This document shows, piece by piece, positions 8,097 through 15,869 of a stretch of DNA of 64,000 bases (its first letter is position 1; every line of letters starts with the position of its first letter). Source of the DNA: Fimbriimonadaceae bacterium. Lineage in GTDB: Bacteria > Armatimonadota > Fimbriimonadia > Fimbriimonadales > Fimbriimonadaceae. The DNA lies in the NCBI GenBank assembly GCA_026129685.1, contig JAHCHO010000013.1, positions 47,308 through 111,307 of the forward strand, written 5' to 3'. The notes below the pieces were generated by a model, which saw only the letters and a list, made by a program, of their open reading frames with translations, made no database searches and was not told the origin of the DNA. The translations under genes were made by a program, and so were the position numbers.

Positions 8097-8714
8097 ATGA
8101 GTGAGCCCCTCCGTATAGGTCGTCCCCACGAACGCCCCGCCCCGCCGAAGGCCGAGGATCTGAACCTCCACTTCTCCGAGCGCGCGGTGCAAGAGCTCGA
8201 GGCGCTCAAGACCCACTACCCCGACCTCAAGGCTTGCGTCCTGCCCTGCCTGTGGATCGCCCAGCGCGAGTACGGCGGGTTCCTTTCCGGCGAAGCCCTC
8301 GCCGAAGTGGCCTTCCGGCTCAAGCGTAGCTACGCCGAAGTGGAGGGCGTCGCGACCTTCTACTCGATGTACAACGTCGCCCATAAGCCCGGACGCCACA
8401 AGATCGAGGTTTGCACTTGCCTTACCTGCAGCGTTTGCGGTGGCTTCCGGGTCTGGGAATACCTCAAGGCCAAACTTGGAGTCGAGAACGGACAAACGAC
8501 GCCCGATGGCGTCTTCACCCTCGAAGAAGTGGAGTGTCTTGACGCTTGCGACCGTGCCCCCGTGATCCAGGTCGGCGACCGCTACATTGGACCGGTGAAC
8601 GAGGCCACACTCGACGCTCTTCTCGCCGAACTGCGCGCGTCCGAGGAGTCGTCCGTCGTCCAGATGGCGAACGAGATCGTCCAGGTGCATCTCGCCGCGT
8701 CCGAGCGCGCCTGA
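8097..8714 (+). CDS. nuoE: NADH-quinone oxidoreductase subunit E (thioredoxin-like 2Fe-2S protein)
   Basis: A 205-residue protein with the NuoE helical N-terminal region (about 22-95, including YPDLKACVLPCLWIAQREYGG and VEGVATFYSMY). A thioredoxin-like 2Fe-2S domain follows, with C106-x4-C111 and C147-x3-C151 placed as in complex I subunit E; C108 and C114 are extra cysteines in the first loop. The family passes electrons from the FMN subunit (NuoF) in respiratory complex I or in soluble NAD-linked hydrogenases and formate dehydrogenases. No nuoF, nuoG or other partner is adjacent, so which complex it serves cannot be decided here. The ATG at 8097 is chosen because it matches the family length and follows a -10 box. 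Confidence 0.88.
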   Translation: MSEPLRIGRPHERPAPPKAEDLNLHFSERAVQELEALKTHYPDLKACVLPCLWIAQREYGGFLSGEALAEVAFRLKRSYAEVEGVATFYSMYNVAHKPGRHKIEVCTCLTCSVCGGFRVWEYLKAKLGVENGQTTPDGVFTLEEVECLDACDRAPVIQVGDRYIGPVNEATLDALLAELRASEESSVVQMANEIVQVHLAASERA

Positions 8715-8767
8715 CACGCCCGACGATCTGTTCTTTCGGCCTCGCCTCGAAACGTGCAACGCTTTGG

Positions 8768-8810
8768 CACCTACAAGCGTCGGTATAATTGCGACCGACA
8801 TCTGTAGGTG
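8768..8810 (+). promoter_or_regulatory. Promoter with flanking inverted repeat: likely BlaI-type operator
   Basis: CACCTACA (8768-8775) and TGTAGGTG (8803-8810) are perfect inverted half-sites with 27 nt between them. A consensus -10 TATAAT lies between them at 8784-8789. BlaI/MecI repressors bind TACA/TGTA dyads, and the downstream gene encodes such a repressor. The right half-site also overlaps the SD-like AGGTG before the ATG at 8815, so binding could block both transcription and translation. Confidence 0.65.
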
Positions 8811-8814
8811 ATCA

Positions 8815-9195
8815 ATGCCCGAAATCCCACCTCTGTCCGACGCCCAACTCGAGATCATGGGTCTCCTCTGGGACCGTGGCGAGGGCACTTTGGGCGAGCT
8901 ATGGTCCGACCTGAACTCCCACCGGACCGTTGCGAGGAACACCGTCCAAACCCTCTTGACCCGAATGGTGGAGAAGGGCTGGGTGACCACGAGACCGGAA
9001 AGCCGGGGCTTCGTGTACCTTCCCGCACGCCCCCGTGCCGCCGGCATGAGAACCGTCCTGCGGCGGCTGATCGACACCGCGTTCCGGGGGTCGGCGGAGG
9101 GACTCGTCCTTTCTCTCCTCGATGGGGACACGCTTGACGAGGCCGAATTGGCCCGCGTTCGGAACCTCCTTTCGGACCGTCGGAGCGAGCCATGA
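8815..9195 (+). CDS. BlaI/MecI/CopY-family transcriptional repressor
   Basis: A 126-residue winged-helix protein. Residues 7-65 (LSDAQLEIMGLLWDRGEGTLGELW, RNTVQTLLTRMVEKGWVTT) match the penicillinase-repressor fold. The C-terminal helices (about 75-120) supply the dimerisation region with a Leu-rich segment (EGLVLSLLDGDTLDEAELARVRNLL). It is predicted to repress its own operon through the inverted repeat immediately upstream. The downstream membrane protease gene starts inside its stop codon (ATGA). In known pairs a sensor protease of this kind inactivates the repressor. The signal is unknown; no beta-lactamase gene is nearby. Confidence 0.9.
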   Translation: MPEIPPLSDAQLEIMGLLWDRGEGTLGELWSDLNSHRTVARNTVQTLLTRMVEKGWVTTRPESRGFVYLPARPRAAGMRTVLRRLIDTAFRGSAEGLVLSLLDGDTLDEAELARVRNLLSDRRSEP

Positions 9196-11015
9196 TCGAG
9201 TCCGCCTACGTGTGGCTGCGACCTCTCGCGGTCGGGACCGCCGTGCTCCTGATCGCTCCGCTCTTGGCCAGGTTTCTGCCGTCCTCGCGGACTCGCTATG
9301 CCGTTGGAGGCTGGGCCCTCCTCGCCGGCGTATCGGCGCCACTCTGGTGCGTCCTCGCCGATTCGGTCGGCGCGACCTCGGTGCGAGTCCCGATCCTGCC
9401 TCCGCAACCAAGGATAGCCGAAGTCAGCGTGAACCCTCCGCCCCCGGCGCCCGATGCCGACCACGAAGGACCCGAGAGAACCCCACTTTGGGTCGGCGCG
9501 GTTTATATGGCGGGAGGCTTGCTCCTCCTCGCCCGACTAGTCCACGGCCGCGTGAAAATCCGTGCGGTGATTGGCGCCACCACGACGGCCGTCGACGATC
9601 GCGTCGGGTCCGAGGTCTCTCGGCTGGCGGCCGCCATGCGGGTCGACACGATCGATCTGCGCACCGGAGACCCAAGTTGCCTGCCGTTCTTAGTGGCCGG
9701 ACGCGAACCTGTAATCGTGGTGCCGGAGGGGCTGGCCGACCGACTCGAACCCGACGAACTCCGCGCCGTGCTGGCGCATGAACTTGCCCATGTCCGATTT
9801 CGGCACCTCGCCACGGCCGCCCTCGAACGAACATGCCAGATTCTGGCTTGGCCCCATCCCCTCGTTCACCTTCTGATTCGGGATATGGCCGCCTGGAGAG
9901 AAGAGGTCTGCGATGACGTCGCCGCCGACGCCACCACCGTCCACGCCTACACCCGTGCCCTGCTCAAAGTCGCCGAATGCGCCATTCGGCCACCCACCAC
10001 ATCGCTCGCCTTGTTCGCATCGCGTCGGACGCTGCGCCGTCGCGTGCAACGCCTTCTACACGAACCCAGGAGGTCCGTAAAACTCATGCCCGTCTCGTTT
10101 GTTTCCTCACTCGCCGCCCTTGCCGGCCTCAGCGCTCTCGGCGCCGGTGCCCGCCTCGCTCCTCAGTCGGTTCCCTCGGAACCGCCGACCGTCCGGACCG
10201 CGCGCCCCGCCGTCGCGACCCCGGGTGTGGCGACGGTCGCGCCCGTGTCTCCGGCGAGACAGGCGCCACCCGCGCCGCTCGCCACTGCCCGCGCGAGGGG
10301 AGTTGACGGCAAGGACTACATCGTGACGGTCGTGACCACCAAGAAGGGCAAGTTGCGCGGACGCGTTCGGGTCGCGGGCGTATCGACCTCGCCCGTCGTC
10401 TCTCCGAGCATCGAGGCAGGAGCCGCACAGCCCGCTCGGACCGGCGTACCCGTCACATTGGAGGCTGCTAAAGAGGCGCACTCAGTCACAACACGGTCCG
10501 ATACTCCCGCCGCCGTACGCTCAACTGCATCTACCGAAACGCCGATCGTCGCCCGCGTGGTCCAAGGATTTCCCGCGAAGGTCGCCGACCTCCCCGGCGC
10601 TCGGCCCGAGGCGCAGGTCGCGGCGCCTGTCGTCGTCCAAGGGAACGCGACAACCGTCTATGCTCCCACGGTTTCGGTTCCCGGCCGAGCCATGCCCGCC
10701 GTGAAGACGACCACGGTCTGGGCCGCGCCTGGCGAACCCACGCCTGCAAGGGCCCAGGGCGTTCGACCGGGACAAGGCAATGGCACGGAGGACCTCGCCG
10801 CCCGAATCGATCGCCTTATAGGCGAACTCGAGCAAATACGATCCACCTTGCGCAATCGGACCACGACCCGAACGACGCCTGCGGACGCCGCCATCGCGAC
10901 CCGGGGCCGGCCGGTGGCCCCGGCGTCCACCGTGAAGGCCGCTCGAAGCGCGACAAGGCGCCCGTCGACCGCACCCTTCAAGGCCGGACCGGCCGTTTCG
11001 CCAACGAGACGTTAG
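9192..11015 (+). CDS. BlaR1/MecR1-type M56 family membrane metallopeptidase with long low-complexity C-terminus
   Basis: A 607-residue protein. Hydrophobic segments at about 8-30, 35-58 and 95-115 precede an M56 peptidase domain. The zinc motif is HELAHV (H196, E197, H200) and a candidate third ligand lies in WREEVCDDVAAD at about 235-245. A further membrane span follows at about 300-325 (VSFVSSLAALAGLSALGAG). The remaining 280 residues are Pro/Ala/Thr/Val-rich, with one coiled-coil-like stretch (LAARIDRLIGELEQIRSTLRNR) near 535-560. No penicillin-binding sensor domain is recognisable, unlike true BlaR1. It is coupled to the BlaI-like gene by an ATGA overlap. The inferred role is to sense an envelope signal and relieve repression by proteolysis. 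Confidence 0.87.
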   Translation: MIESAYVWLRPLAVGTAVLLIAPLLARFLPSSRTRYAVGGWALLAGVSAPLWCVLADSVGATSVRVPILPPQPRIAEVSVNPPPPAPDADHEGPERTPLWVGAVYMAGGLLLLARLVHGRVKIRAVIGATTTAVDDRVGSEVSRLAAAMRVDTIDLRTGDPSCLPFLVAGREPVIVVPEGLADRLEPDELRAVLAHELAHVRFRHLATAALERTCQILAWPHPLVHLLIRDMAAWREEVCDDVAADATTVHAYTRALLKVAECAIRPPTTSLALFASRRTLRRRVQRLLHEPRRSVKLMPVSFVSSLAALAGLSALGAGARLAPQSVPSEPPTVRTARPAVATPGVATVAPVSPARQAPPAPLATARARGVDGKDYIVTVVTTKKGKLRGRVRVAGVSTSPVVSPSIEAGAAQPARTGVPVTLEAAKEAHSVTTRSDTPAAVRSTASTETPIVARVVQGFPAKVADLPGARPEAQVAAPVVVQGNATTVYAPTVSVPGRAMPAVKTTTVWAAPGEPTPARAQGVRPGQGNGTEDLAARIDRLIGELEQIRSTLRNRTTTRTTPADAAIATRGRPVAPASTVKAARSATRRPSTAPFKAGPAVSPTRR

Positions 11016-11031
11016 CCGCGCACGTCCGCCG

Positions 11032-11066
11032 AACCGAGGGCGGGGCCGCTGGCCCCGCCCTCGGTT
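11032..11066 (+). terminator. Strong hairpin terminator after the BlaI/BlaR operon
   Basis: AACCGAGGGCGGGGCC (11032-11047) pairs perfectly with GGCCCCGCCCTCGGTT (11051-11066) around a 3-nt GCT loop. It lies 17 nt after the metallopeptidase stop codon. The T-run is short (TTAT). Confidence 0.8.
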
Positions 11067-11152
11067 ATCGTGTAACCGTTAGCTTGCGCGGGGAGGCGCC
11101 GAGCGGCGTAGAATGCCCAGACCGCCCCGCCGGGCGACACTGGGCCACCCGA

Positions 11153-11935
11153 ATGACGACCATATCCTCCCCTTCGATCGGCGAGCAGTTCCGAGAGCAC
11201 GGTTTCTACCTTGCCAAGGGCGTGTACACGCCCGATGAAGTTGCCGAACTCGAAGCCGAGTTCGACCGCATCGTTGCCCAGTTGCTGGCATCCGGCGAGG
11301 AACTCAACGCGCGCTGGAGCGGCCCCGAGATGGAACGCATCGGCGCCGCCGGCACCGTCGTCCTCCACACGCATAACGTCCAGCAGTACTCGGCGGCCTG
11401 GTTGCGCGCGTTCATGCATCCTCGCTTCCTCGACGTCGCGGAAGCGATCCTCGGACCCGACATCGTCCTGCACCACTCCAAGCTTTTCCAGAAACCGCCC
11501 GAAACCGGCGCGCCGTTCCCGATGCACCAGGACTGGGAATACTTCCCCTCCGTCCTCGACACAATGATCGCGGGAATCGTCCACGTCTCGGAGGCGACCG
11601 ACGAGATGGGTTGCCTCCGGGTCTATCCCGGTTCGCACAAAGTTGGGCGCGTCGGCGGCTCGTCCGGCCAATCCGAGTCCGAATGGCTCGCCAAGCACCC
11701 CATCGAAGGGGCGACCCCGCTCGAAGCCGAACCCGGTGACGTGGCCTTCTTCCACTACTTCACTCTCCACGGCTCCCTGCCCAACCGATCGTCCAAAACG
11801 CGCAAAACGGTACTCGCGCAAATGCTGTCGGGGAAAGACGAGATCGAAGCGGGCAACGCCCACCCGAACGAAAAGCTCGTCCTTCGCGGATGGAACCACC
11901 GTGCCCGCCGCGGCGCGGTGAACGCGATGAAATGA
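11153..11935 (+). CDS. Phytanoyl-CoA dioxygenase (PhyH) family protein
   Basis: A 260-residue Fe(II)/2-oxoglutarate-dependent oxygenase. The double-stranded beta-helix metal ligands are visible as HQD (H125, D127) and the distal H206 in TLHGSLPNRS, with an Arg-rich tail for 2-oxoglutarate binding. The opening EQFREHGFYLAKGVYTPDEVAELEAEF matches the family N-terminus (FxxxGYLxxxGxxxxxE). The substrate is unknown; relatives hydroxylate lipids, secondary metabolites and small acids. The ATG at 11153 is preferred over in-frame upstream codons. A TAGAAT box at 11109-11114 would give a 30-nt leader. Convergent with the next gene, 4 nt apart. Confidence 0.83.
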   Translation: MTTISSPSIGEQFREHGFYLAKGVYTPDEVAELEAEFDRIVAQLLASGEELNARWSGPEMERIGAAGTVVLHTHNVQQYSAAWLRAFMHPRFLDVAEAILGPDIVLHHSKLFQKPPETGAPFPMHQDWEYFPSVLDTMIAGIVHVSEATDEMGCLRVYPGSHKVGRVGGSSGQSESEWLAKHPIEGATPLEAEPGDVAFFHYFTLHGSLPNRSSKTRKTVLAQMLSGKDEIEAGNAHPNEKLVLRGWNHRARRGAVNAMK

Positions 11936-11939
11936 CGCC

Positions 11940-12248
11940 TCAGCGGACGTAGTGGATGACCGGACTGTCCAGCTTGTCGAGGAGCATCACGCAGACCACC
12001 GGCAACGGCCGGTCTTTCGCGATGTCCCGGGCCTCCTCAAAGGAGACCTCCTGGGACATCATGCCGCTGAGGTCGATCCACTCCGCGAACCGAAACGCGC
12101 CGGATTCGGTGCTGAAGCAGGCGAGGCCGTGGATTCCCTCATAGCGATAGCAGCCGTATTTGCCGGTGCCGGGGTGACTCAAGAGGAACACCCGCTCGGG
12201 GAATGACTCGCTGAGTTCGAGAAACGGGGCGTCGAGCGTTTGGGTCAT
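11940..12248 (-). CDS. Hypothetical protein, about 102 residues
   Basis: Small cytosolic protein with no recognised family. The sequence alternates hydrophobic strands and charged turns (ERVFLLSHPGTGKYGCYRYEGIHGLACFSTESGAFRFAEWIDL), which suggests a compact alpha/beta fold distantly like SseB-type proteins. Codon usage and amino-acid balance look like a real gene. The ATG at 12248 is chosen. A TTG at 12284 would add 12 residues and sits only 4 nt behind a TAGAAT box, so the start is uncertain. Expression is likely from that TAGAAT promoter at 12289-12294. Confidence 0.6.
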   Translation of the reverse strand: MTQTLDAPFLELSESFPERVFLLSHPGTGKYGCYRYEGIHGLACFSTESGAFRFAEWIDLSGMMSQEVSFEEARDIAKDRPLPVVCVMLLDKLDSPVIHYVR

Positions 12249-12453
12249 CTCGTCGGGTCCAACCAGAAGTGTCGGTAAGGCCAAGGCGATTCTAGCACGA
12301 TGGACGATGGGTGTCCAGACCCGACCCCCAATTTGTGGCCACCGTGTCCCTCTTCAAGGCCTCGCCGACGATTTCATCCGTTGGGGTCCTGGCCCCCTCG
12401 AGACACTTCGCGCGGCCGCCGAGGAGTCACCGACAACTTCCGGCGAACGCAAA

Positions 12454-12479
12454 GGGCCAGGACCCAACGGCCCTGGCCC
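12454..12479 (-). terminator. Terminator of the Cys-rich secreted protein gene
   Basis: On the minus strand GGGCCAGG pairs with CCTGGCCC around a 10-nt loop and is followed by TTTGCGTT. It lies 25 nt past the stop codon at 12504. The rest of 12249-12503 holds no gene I can support. Confidence 0.65.
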
Positions 12480-12503
12480 TCGAAACGGAAAGCGAGAGTC
12501 GTC

Positions 12504-12914
12504 CTAGATCGCGACCTTGCCCGCGACCTTCTGAACCGGGCCGACCTTGGCGCCCTTTGCGAGAAGTTGGCTCCGACCCTTTCCGGCCGAATCCTCGCAA
12601 CCGAAGTACTTGTAGCCAACGCCCGCCACGAACACCTTGAACTTGGCCGGAGCGCCCTTCGCGTTGCAGCAACCCGGGTCGCCCTTCGCCATCGGCTTCT
12701 CGACGGTCGACTTGCAGCACGCCTCCTTGCCCTCGGCCTCGGCGGCCATCCGCGCCGCTTCCGCCAGGAACGCGTCGTCGCTCTTCGCGCCCTTTGCGCA
12801 GTTGTCGCAGCTCTTCTCGACTTGGGCGACCACCTTCGTGGACGCGCACTTCTTTTCATCGGCCATGCCGGCGACCGTACAAGCCGCCAGCGCGATCATC
12901 AAAAACCACTTCAT
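12504..12914 (-). CDS. Secreted cysteine-rich small protein
   Basis: A 136-residue protein with a signal peptide (MKWFLMIALAACTVAGMADEKK, cleavage near residue 18). The mature part has eight cysteines, arranged as CAST, CDNC, CC (ACCKST), CC (GCCNAK) and a final GYKYFGCEDSAGKGR. Paired CC motifs together with a YFGCEDSA-like tail recall metal-binding, YHS-like periplasmic proteins, but no family is certain. The start is supported by GGAAGG about 10 nt before the ATG. It diverges from argC and is monocistronic, with a terminator after it. Confidence 0.72.
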   Translation of the reverse strand: MKWFLMIALAACTVAGMADEKKCASTKVVAQVEKSCDNCAKGAKSDDAFLAEAARMAAEAEGKEACCKSTVEKPMAKGDPGCCNAKGAPAKFKVFVAGVGYKYFGCEDSAGKGRSQLLAKGAKVGPVQKVAGKVAI

Positions 12915-13000
12915 AGAGTTCGTACCTTCCGCAATCCAATGTCGGACTGCGTATCAATACCCGAAACGGGGAGTTCCGGGCACGGGTTCCCGGTGACGGG

Positions 13001-13006
13001 TACATT
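13001..13006 (+). promoter_or_regulatory. -10 element of argC-argJ
   Basis: TACATT, preceded by GG, ends 12 nt before the argC ATG at 13019. No SD sequence lies between. Confidence 0.45.
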
Positions 13007-13018
13007 CGCTTTCGGTAC

Positions 13019-14038
13019 ATGGACCCATCTTTGTTGCGCGCGCTCGTCGTGGGCGGGACCGGATACACCGGCTCGGAGGTCGTTCGGCTGTTGCTCGATC
13101 ACCGACGAATCGGTGCCCTCGCCGCGACTTCCGAGCGACAAGTCGGCCGTCCCCTTCGGGAGTCCTGTCCCTGGCTCGCCACCGATCTTGTGCTCGAGTC
13201 GTTCGATCCCGAGCGAGTGGATGTCGACGTGGTCTTCCTCTGCCAAAGCAACGGCTTCGCCATGCGCCACGCGCCGCGACTCTTGGAGCGGACCCGCGTC
13301 GTGGACTTGTCCGCCGATTTCCGGCTTCGCGATCCCTCGCTCTACCCGATTTGGTACGGGTTCGAGCACGCCTGCCCCGACCTTTCGCCCTCGCCTGTCT
13401 ACGGCCTACCCGAACTCGGCGACAAAGCCGAGATCGGCAAGGCTCGATTGGTCGCGAACCCGGGCTGCTACGTGACCGCTTCCCTTCTCGCACTGGTTCC
13501 TCTCCAGAATGCCGGGCTTATCGACGGTATTCCGATCATCGACGCGAAGTCCGGCGTCTCCGGGGCGGGTCGCTCCAAAGCTGAGACCGAGTTCCTTCTC
13601 GCCGAATTGGACGGAGGCATGAAGGCGTACGGCCTTGCCGGTCACCGCCATACCCCTGAGATCGAACAGGAGTTGGGGCGCCCGGTTCGTTTCACCCCGC
13701 ACCTCCTGCCGTTCGCGCGCGGCATCCATGCGACGATCCACGTCCCCCTTCGTCCCGGGCTGACCGACGAGGACGTGCGCGCAACGTGGCGAGCCCAATA
13801 CGACGGTGCCCCCTTTGTCACCGTCCGCGAGAGTGGATTCCCCTCGACCAAGGAAGCCCTCGGCTCCAACCGTTGCGTCCTCGCCGCCGCCTACGACGCC
13901 CGCACGGGTCTGGCGACGCTCGTTTCGGTCCTCGATAACCTCGTCAAAGGCGCCGCCGGACAAGCGGTGCAGAATATGAACCTGATGTTTGGATTCGGCG
14001 AGACAGAGGGCCTCACCGCCCATGGAGTGTGGCCCTGA
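13019..14038 (+). CDS. argC: N-acetyl-gamma-glutamyl-phosphate reductase
   Basis: A 339-residue enzyme that reduces N-acetylglutamyl phosphate with NADPH to the semialdehyde, step 3 of arginine synthesis. The Rossmann motif GGTGYTGSEVVRLL lies at residues 12-25. The catalytic cysteine is C150 in VANPGCYVTA, and SGVSGAGRS follows as in the family. The length is typical. The stop overlaps the argJ start (TGATG), so the two are a translationally coupled pair. Confidence 0.97.
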   Translation: MDPSLLRALVVGGTGYTGSEVVRLLLDHRRIGALAATSERQVGRPLRESCPWLATDLVLESFDPERVDVDVVFLCQSNGFAMRHAPRLLERTRVVDLSADFRLRDPSLYPIWYGFEHACPDLSPSPVYGLPELGDKAEIGKARLVANPGCYVTASLLALVPLQNAGLIDGIPIIDAKSGVSGAGRSKAETEFLLAELDGGMKAYGLAGHRHTPEIEQELGRPVRFTPHLLPFARGIHATIHVPLRPGLTDEDVRATWRAQYDGAPFVTVRESGFPSTKEALGSNRCVLAAAYDARTGLATLVSVLDNLVKGAAGQAVQNMNLMFGFGETEGLTAHGVWP

Positions 14039-15177
14039 TGGCCAAGGGCTTTCTCTACGGTGGCGTTCGGTGCGGCCTCAAGAACAAGCGACGCGACGTC
14101 GGCGTGATCTACAGCGAGGTCCCTGCCACGAGCGCCGGGGTGTTCACCCGGAATGTGGTGCGCGCCGCCTGCGTGGACTTCTCGCGCCGTTCCGTGGAGG
14201 GAGGGGTTCTTCGCGCCATCGCCGTCAACAGCGGCAACGCGAATTGCTGTACCGGCGTCCAAGGCGAGGTCGACTGCGCGCGAACCGCCGAGATCGCCGC
14301 CGACGCCCTTGACGTCCCTGCCGGCCAGGTCGCCGTCGCCTCGACGGGCGTGATCGGCCAACCCCTCGACATGACGAAACTCGAGCGCGGCGTGCGCGAG
14401 GCCTGCGTTCACCTCCAGGGCGACCCGAGCCCGTTCATGGAGGCGATCCTCACCACCGATCTCGTCGAGAAACAGGCGTCCGCCATCCTCGGTGGCGGCA
14501 CCATTCGGGGTTTTGCCAAAGGCTCCGGCATGATCGAACCGAACATGGCCACCTTGCTGGGCTTCATCGTGACCGACCTGATCGTGGAACGCGAGGACCT
14601 TCAACGCGCCTTGCGCGAAGCGAACGAGGCCTCGTTCAACTGCCTGACCGTGGACGGCGACACCTCGACGAACGACATGCTCTTCCTAATGGCGAACGGT
14701 GCCTCCGGTCACCGGCCAACCTACCCCGAGTTCGCCCACGCCCTCGCCACCGTCTGCACCGACTTGGCGCGCCAAGTTGCGCGCGACGGCGAAGGGGCGA
14801 CCAAACTGCTCGAGATCGTCGTGCGCGGCACCGAAGACCCTCGCAGAGTCGCCAAGACGATCGCCAATTCGCCTTTGGTCAAAACCGCAATGTTCGGTTG
14901 CGACCCGAACTGGGGCCGCGTTCTCGCCGCGGCCGGACGTTCCGGAGTCCCGTTCGATCCTGCCCTCGTGCGGCTCGCCCTTATCGCCAACGACGAGCGC
15001 CACGAGCTCTTTTGCCGCGGCGAACCCACCGGCTTCGATCCCGCTCGGGTGTCTGCCGACCTGAAGGACGATACGGTACGAATCGAATTCGACGCGCCTG
15101 GCGAACTTGAAGCCACCGTCTACACCTGCGACTTCGGGTACGGCTACGTTCGCATCAACGCCGAGTACCACACGTAA
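14038..15177 (+). CDS. argJ: Glutamate N-acetyltransferase / ornithine acetyltransferase
   Basis: A 379-residue ArgJ that recycles the acetyl group from N-acetylornithine to glutamate, and may also be bifunctional with acetyl-CoA. The self-cleavage site is at about residue 171/172 in [10 protein letters not shown], where Thr172 becomes the nucleophile of the beta chain. [10 protein letters not shown] and the C-terminal [15 protein letters not shown] match the family, including the conserved Asn-Ala-Glu-Tyr-x-Thr end. The ATG at 14038 overlaps the argC stop; a GTG 9 nt upstream is the alternative. Confidence 0.96.
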   Translation: MAKGFLYGGVRCGLKNKRRDVGVIYSEVPATSAGVFTRNVVRAACVDFSRRSVEGGVLRAIAVNSGNANCCTGVQGEVDCARTAEIAADALDVPAGQVAVASTGVIGQPLDMTKLERGVREACVHLQGDPSPFMEAILTTDLVEKQASAILGGGTIRGFAKGSGMIEPNMATLLGFIVTDLIVEREDLQRALREANEASFNCLTVDGDTSTNDMLFLMANGASGHRPTYPEFAHALATVCTDLARQVARDGEGATKLLEIVVRGTEDPRRVAKTIANSPLVKTAMFGCDPNWGRVLAAAGRSGVPFDPALVRLALIANDERHELFCRGEPTGFDPARVSADLKDDTVRIEFDAPGELEATVYTCDFGYGYVRINAEYHT

Positions 15178-15192
15178 GCCTGGACCCGGTCC

Positions 15193-15198
15193 CATAAT
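15193..15198 (+). promoter_or_regulatory. -10 element of the lyxose isomerase gene
   Basis: CATAAT ends 6 nt before the GTG start at 15205. There is no room for an SD sequence. Confidence 0.45.
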
Positions 15199-15204
15199 CG
15201 TTCC

Positions 15205-15783
15205 GTGAAGCGCAGCGAGATCAATGCCCTCGTCCGCGACGCGACCCGCTGTTTCCAGAAGGCGGGTTGGACGCTCCCTCCGAACCCCCGTTGGGACGTG
15301 ACCGACTTCGGCCTCGGCGATTGGCAAACCGCGGGTCTGGTTCTCGTCAACCTCGCCGAGGAACCTGAGTATTGCGAGAAGCTCATGTACGCGCGACGCG
15401 GCATGGCCACGCCCGCTCATTGCCACGCCGTCAAAAAGGAGGACATTGTCTGCCGCTGGGGCGAATTGTCCATCCAGGTCTGGCCGACCGCCCCGGACCA
15501 AGGCGGCTTTCCCTTTTCGATCAACGTCAACGGAGCGCCCCGGGAAGTCGTCAGCGGAGCCGTCCTAACGCTGAGCGCCGGCGAACGCGTCACCCTCCTC
15601 CCCGGCGTTTACCACGAGTTTCGCCCGTTGAGCGATGAGTGCGTCATGGGTGAGGTTTCCACCGCCAACGACGACCTTAACGACAACTTCTTCGTCAACC
15701 CCCGGATCGGCCGTTACGCCAAGGTCGAGGAGGACGAACCCCCGATCGTGCGGCTCGTCTCGGACTCCGCTCCGACCCCCTAA
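15205..15783 (+). CDS. D-lyxose ketol-isomerase-like cupin
   Basis: A 192-residue protein resembling the bacterial D-lyxose isomerase family (PF07385 type), a single-domain cupin. Metal-site residues are visible in HCHAVKKEDIVCRWGE (two His and a Glu at about 69-82) and in YHEFRPL at about 137-143. The family interconverts D-lyxose and D-xylulose and sometimes D-mannose and D-fructose, using Mn2+. The N-terminus (KRSEINALVRDATRCFQKAGWTLPP) is typical. It lies 27 nt after argJ but has its own -10 box, so it may be transcribed separately. Confidence 0.83.
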   Translation: MKRSEINALVRDATRCFQKAGWTLPPNPRWDVTDFGLGDWQTAGLVLVNLAEEPEYCEKLMYARRGMATPAHCHAVKKEDIVCRWGELSIQVWPTAPDQGGFPFSINVNGAPREVVSGAVLTLSAGERVTLLPGVYHEFRPLSDECVMGEVSTANDDLNDNFFVNPRIGRYAKVEEDEPPIVRLVSDSAPTP

Positions 15784-15869
15784 CGAATAGCGCTCGGCGA
15801 CTTTCCCCATTCTGGGTACTCCCAACCTGGGACTCACCCAAAGCGCGCATCTACGCTATCGTACGAGTG

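Noticed and set aside
12300..13475. 391-codon plus-strand frame through the Cys-rich gene and argC start
   Set aside because: Out of frame with argC and antisense to the secreted protein; no family features.
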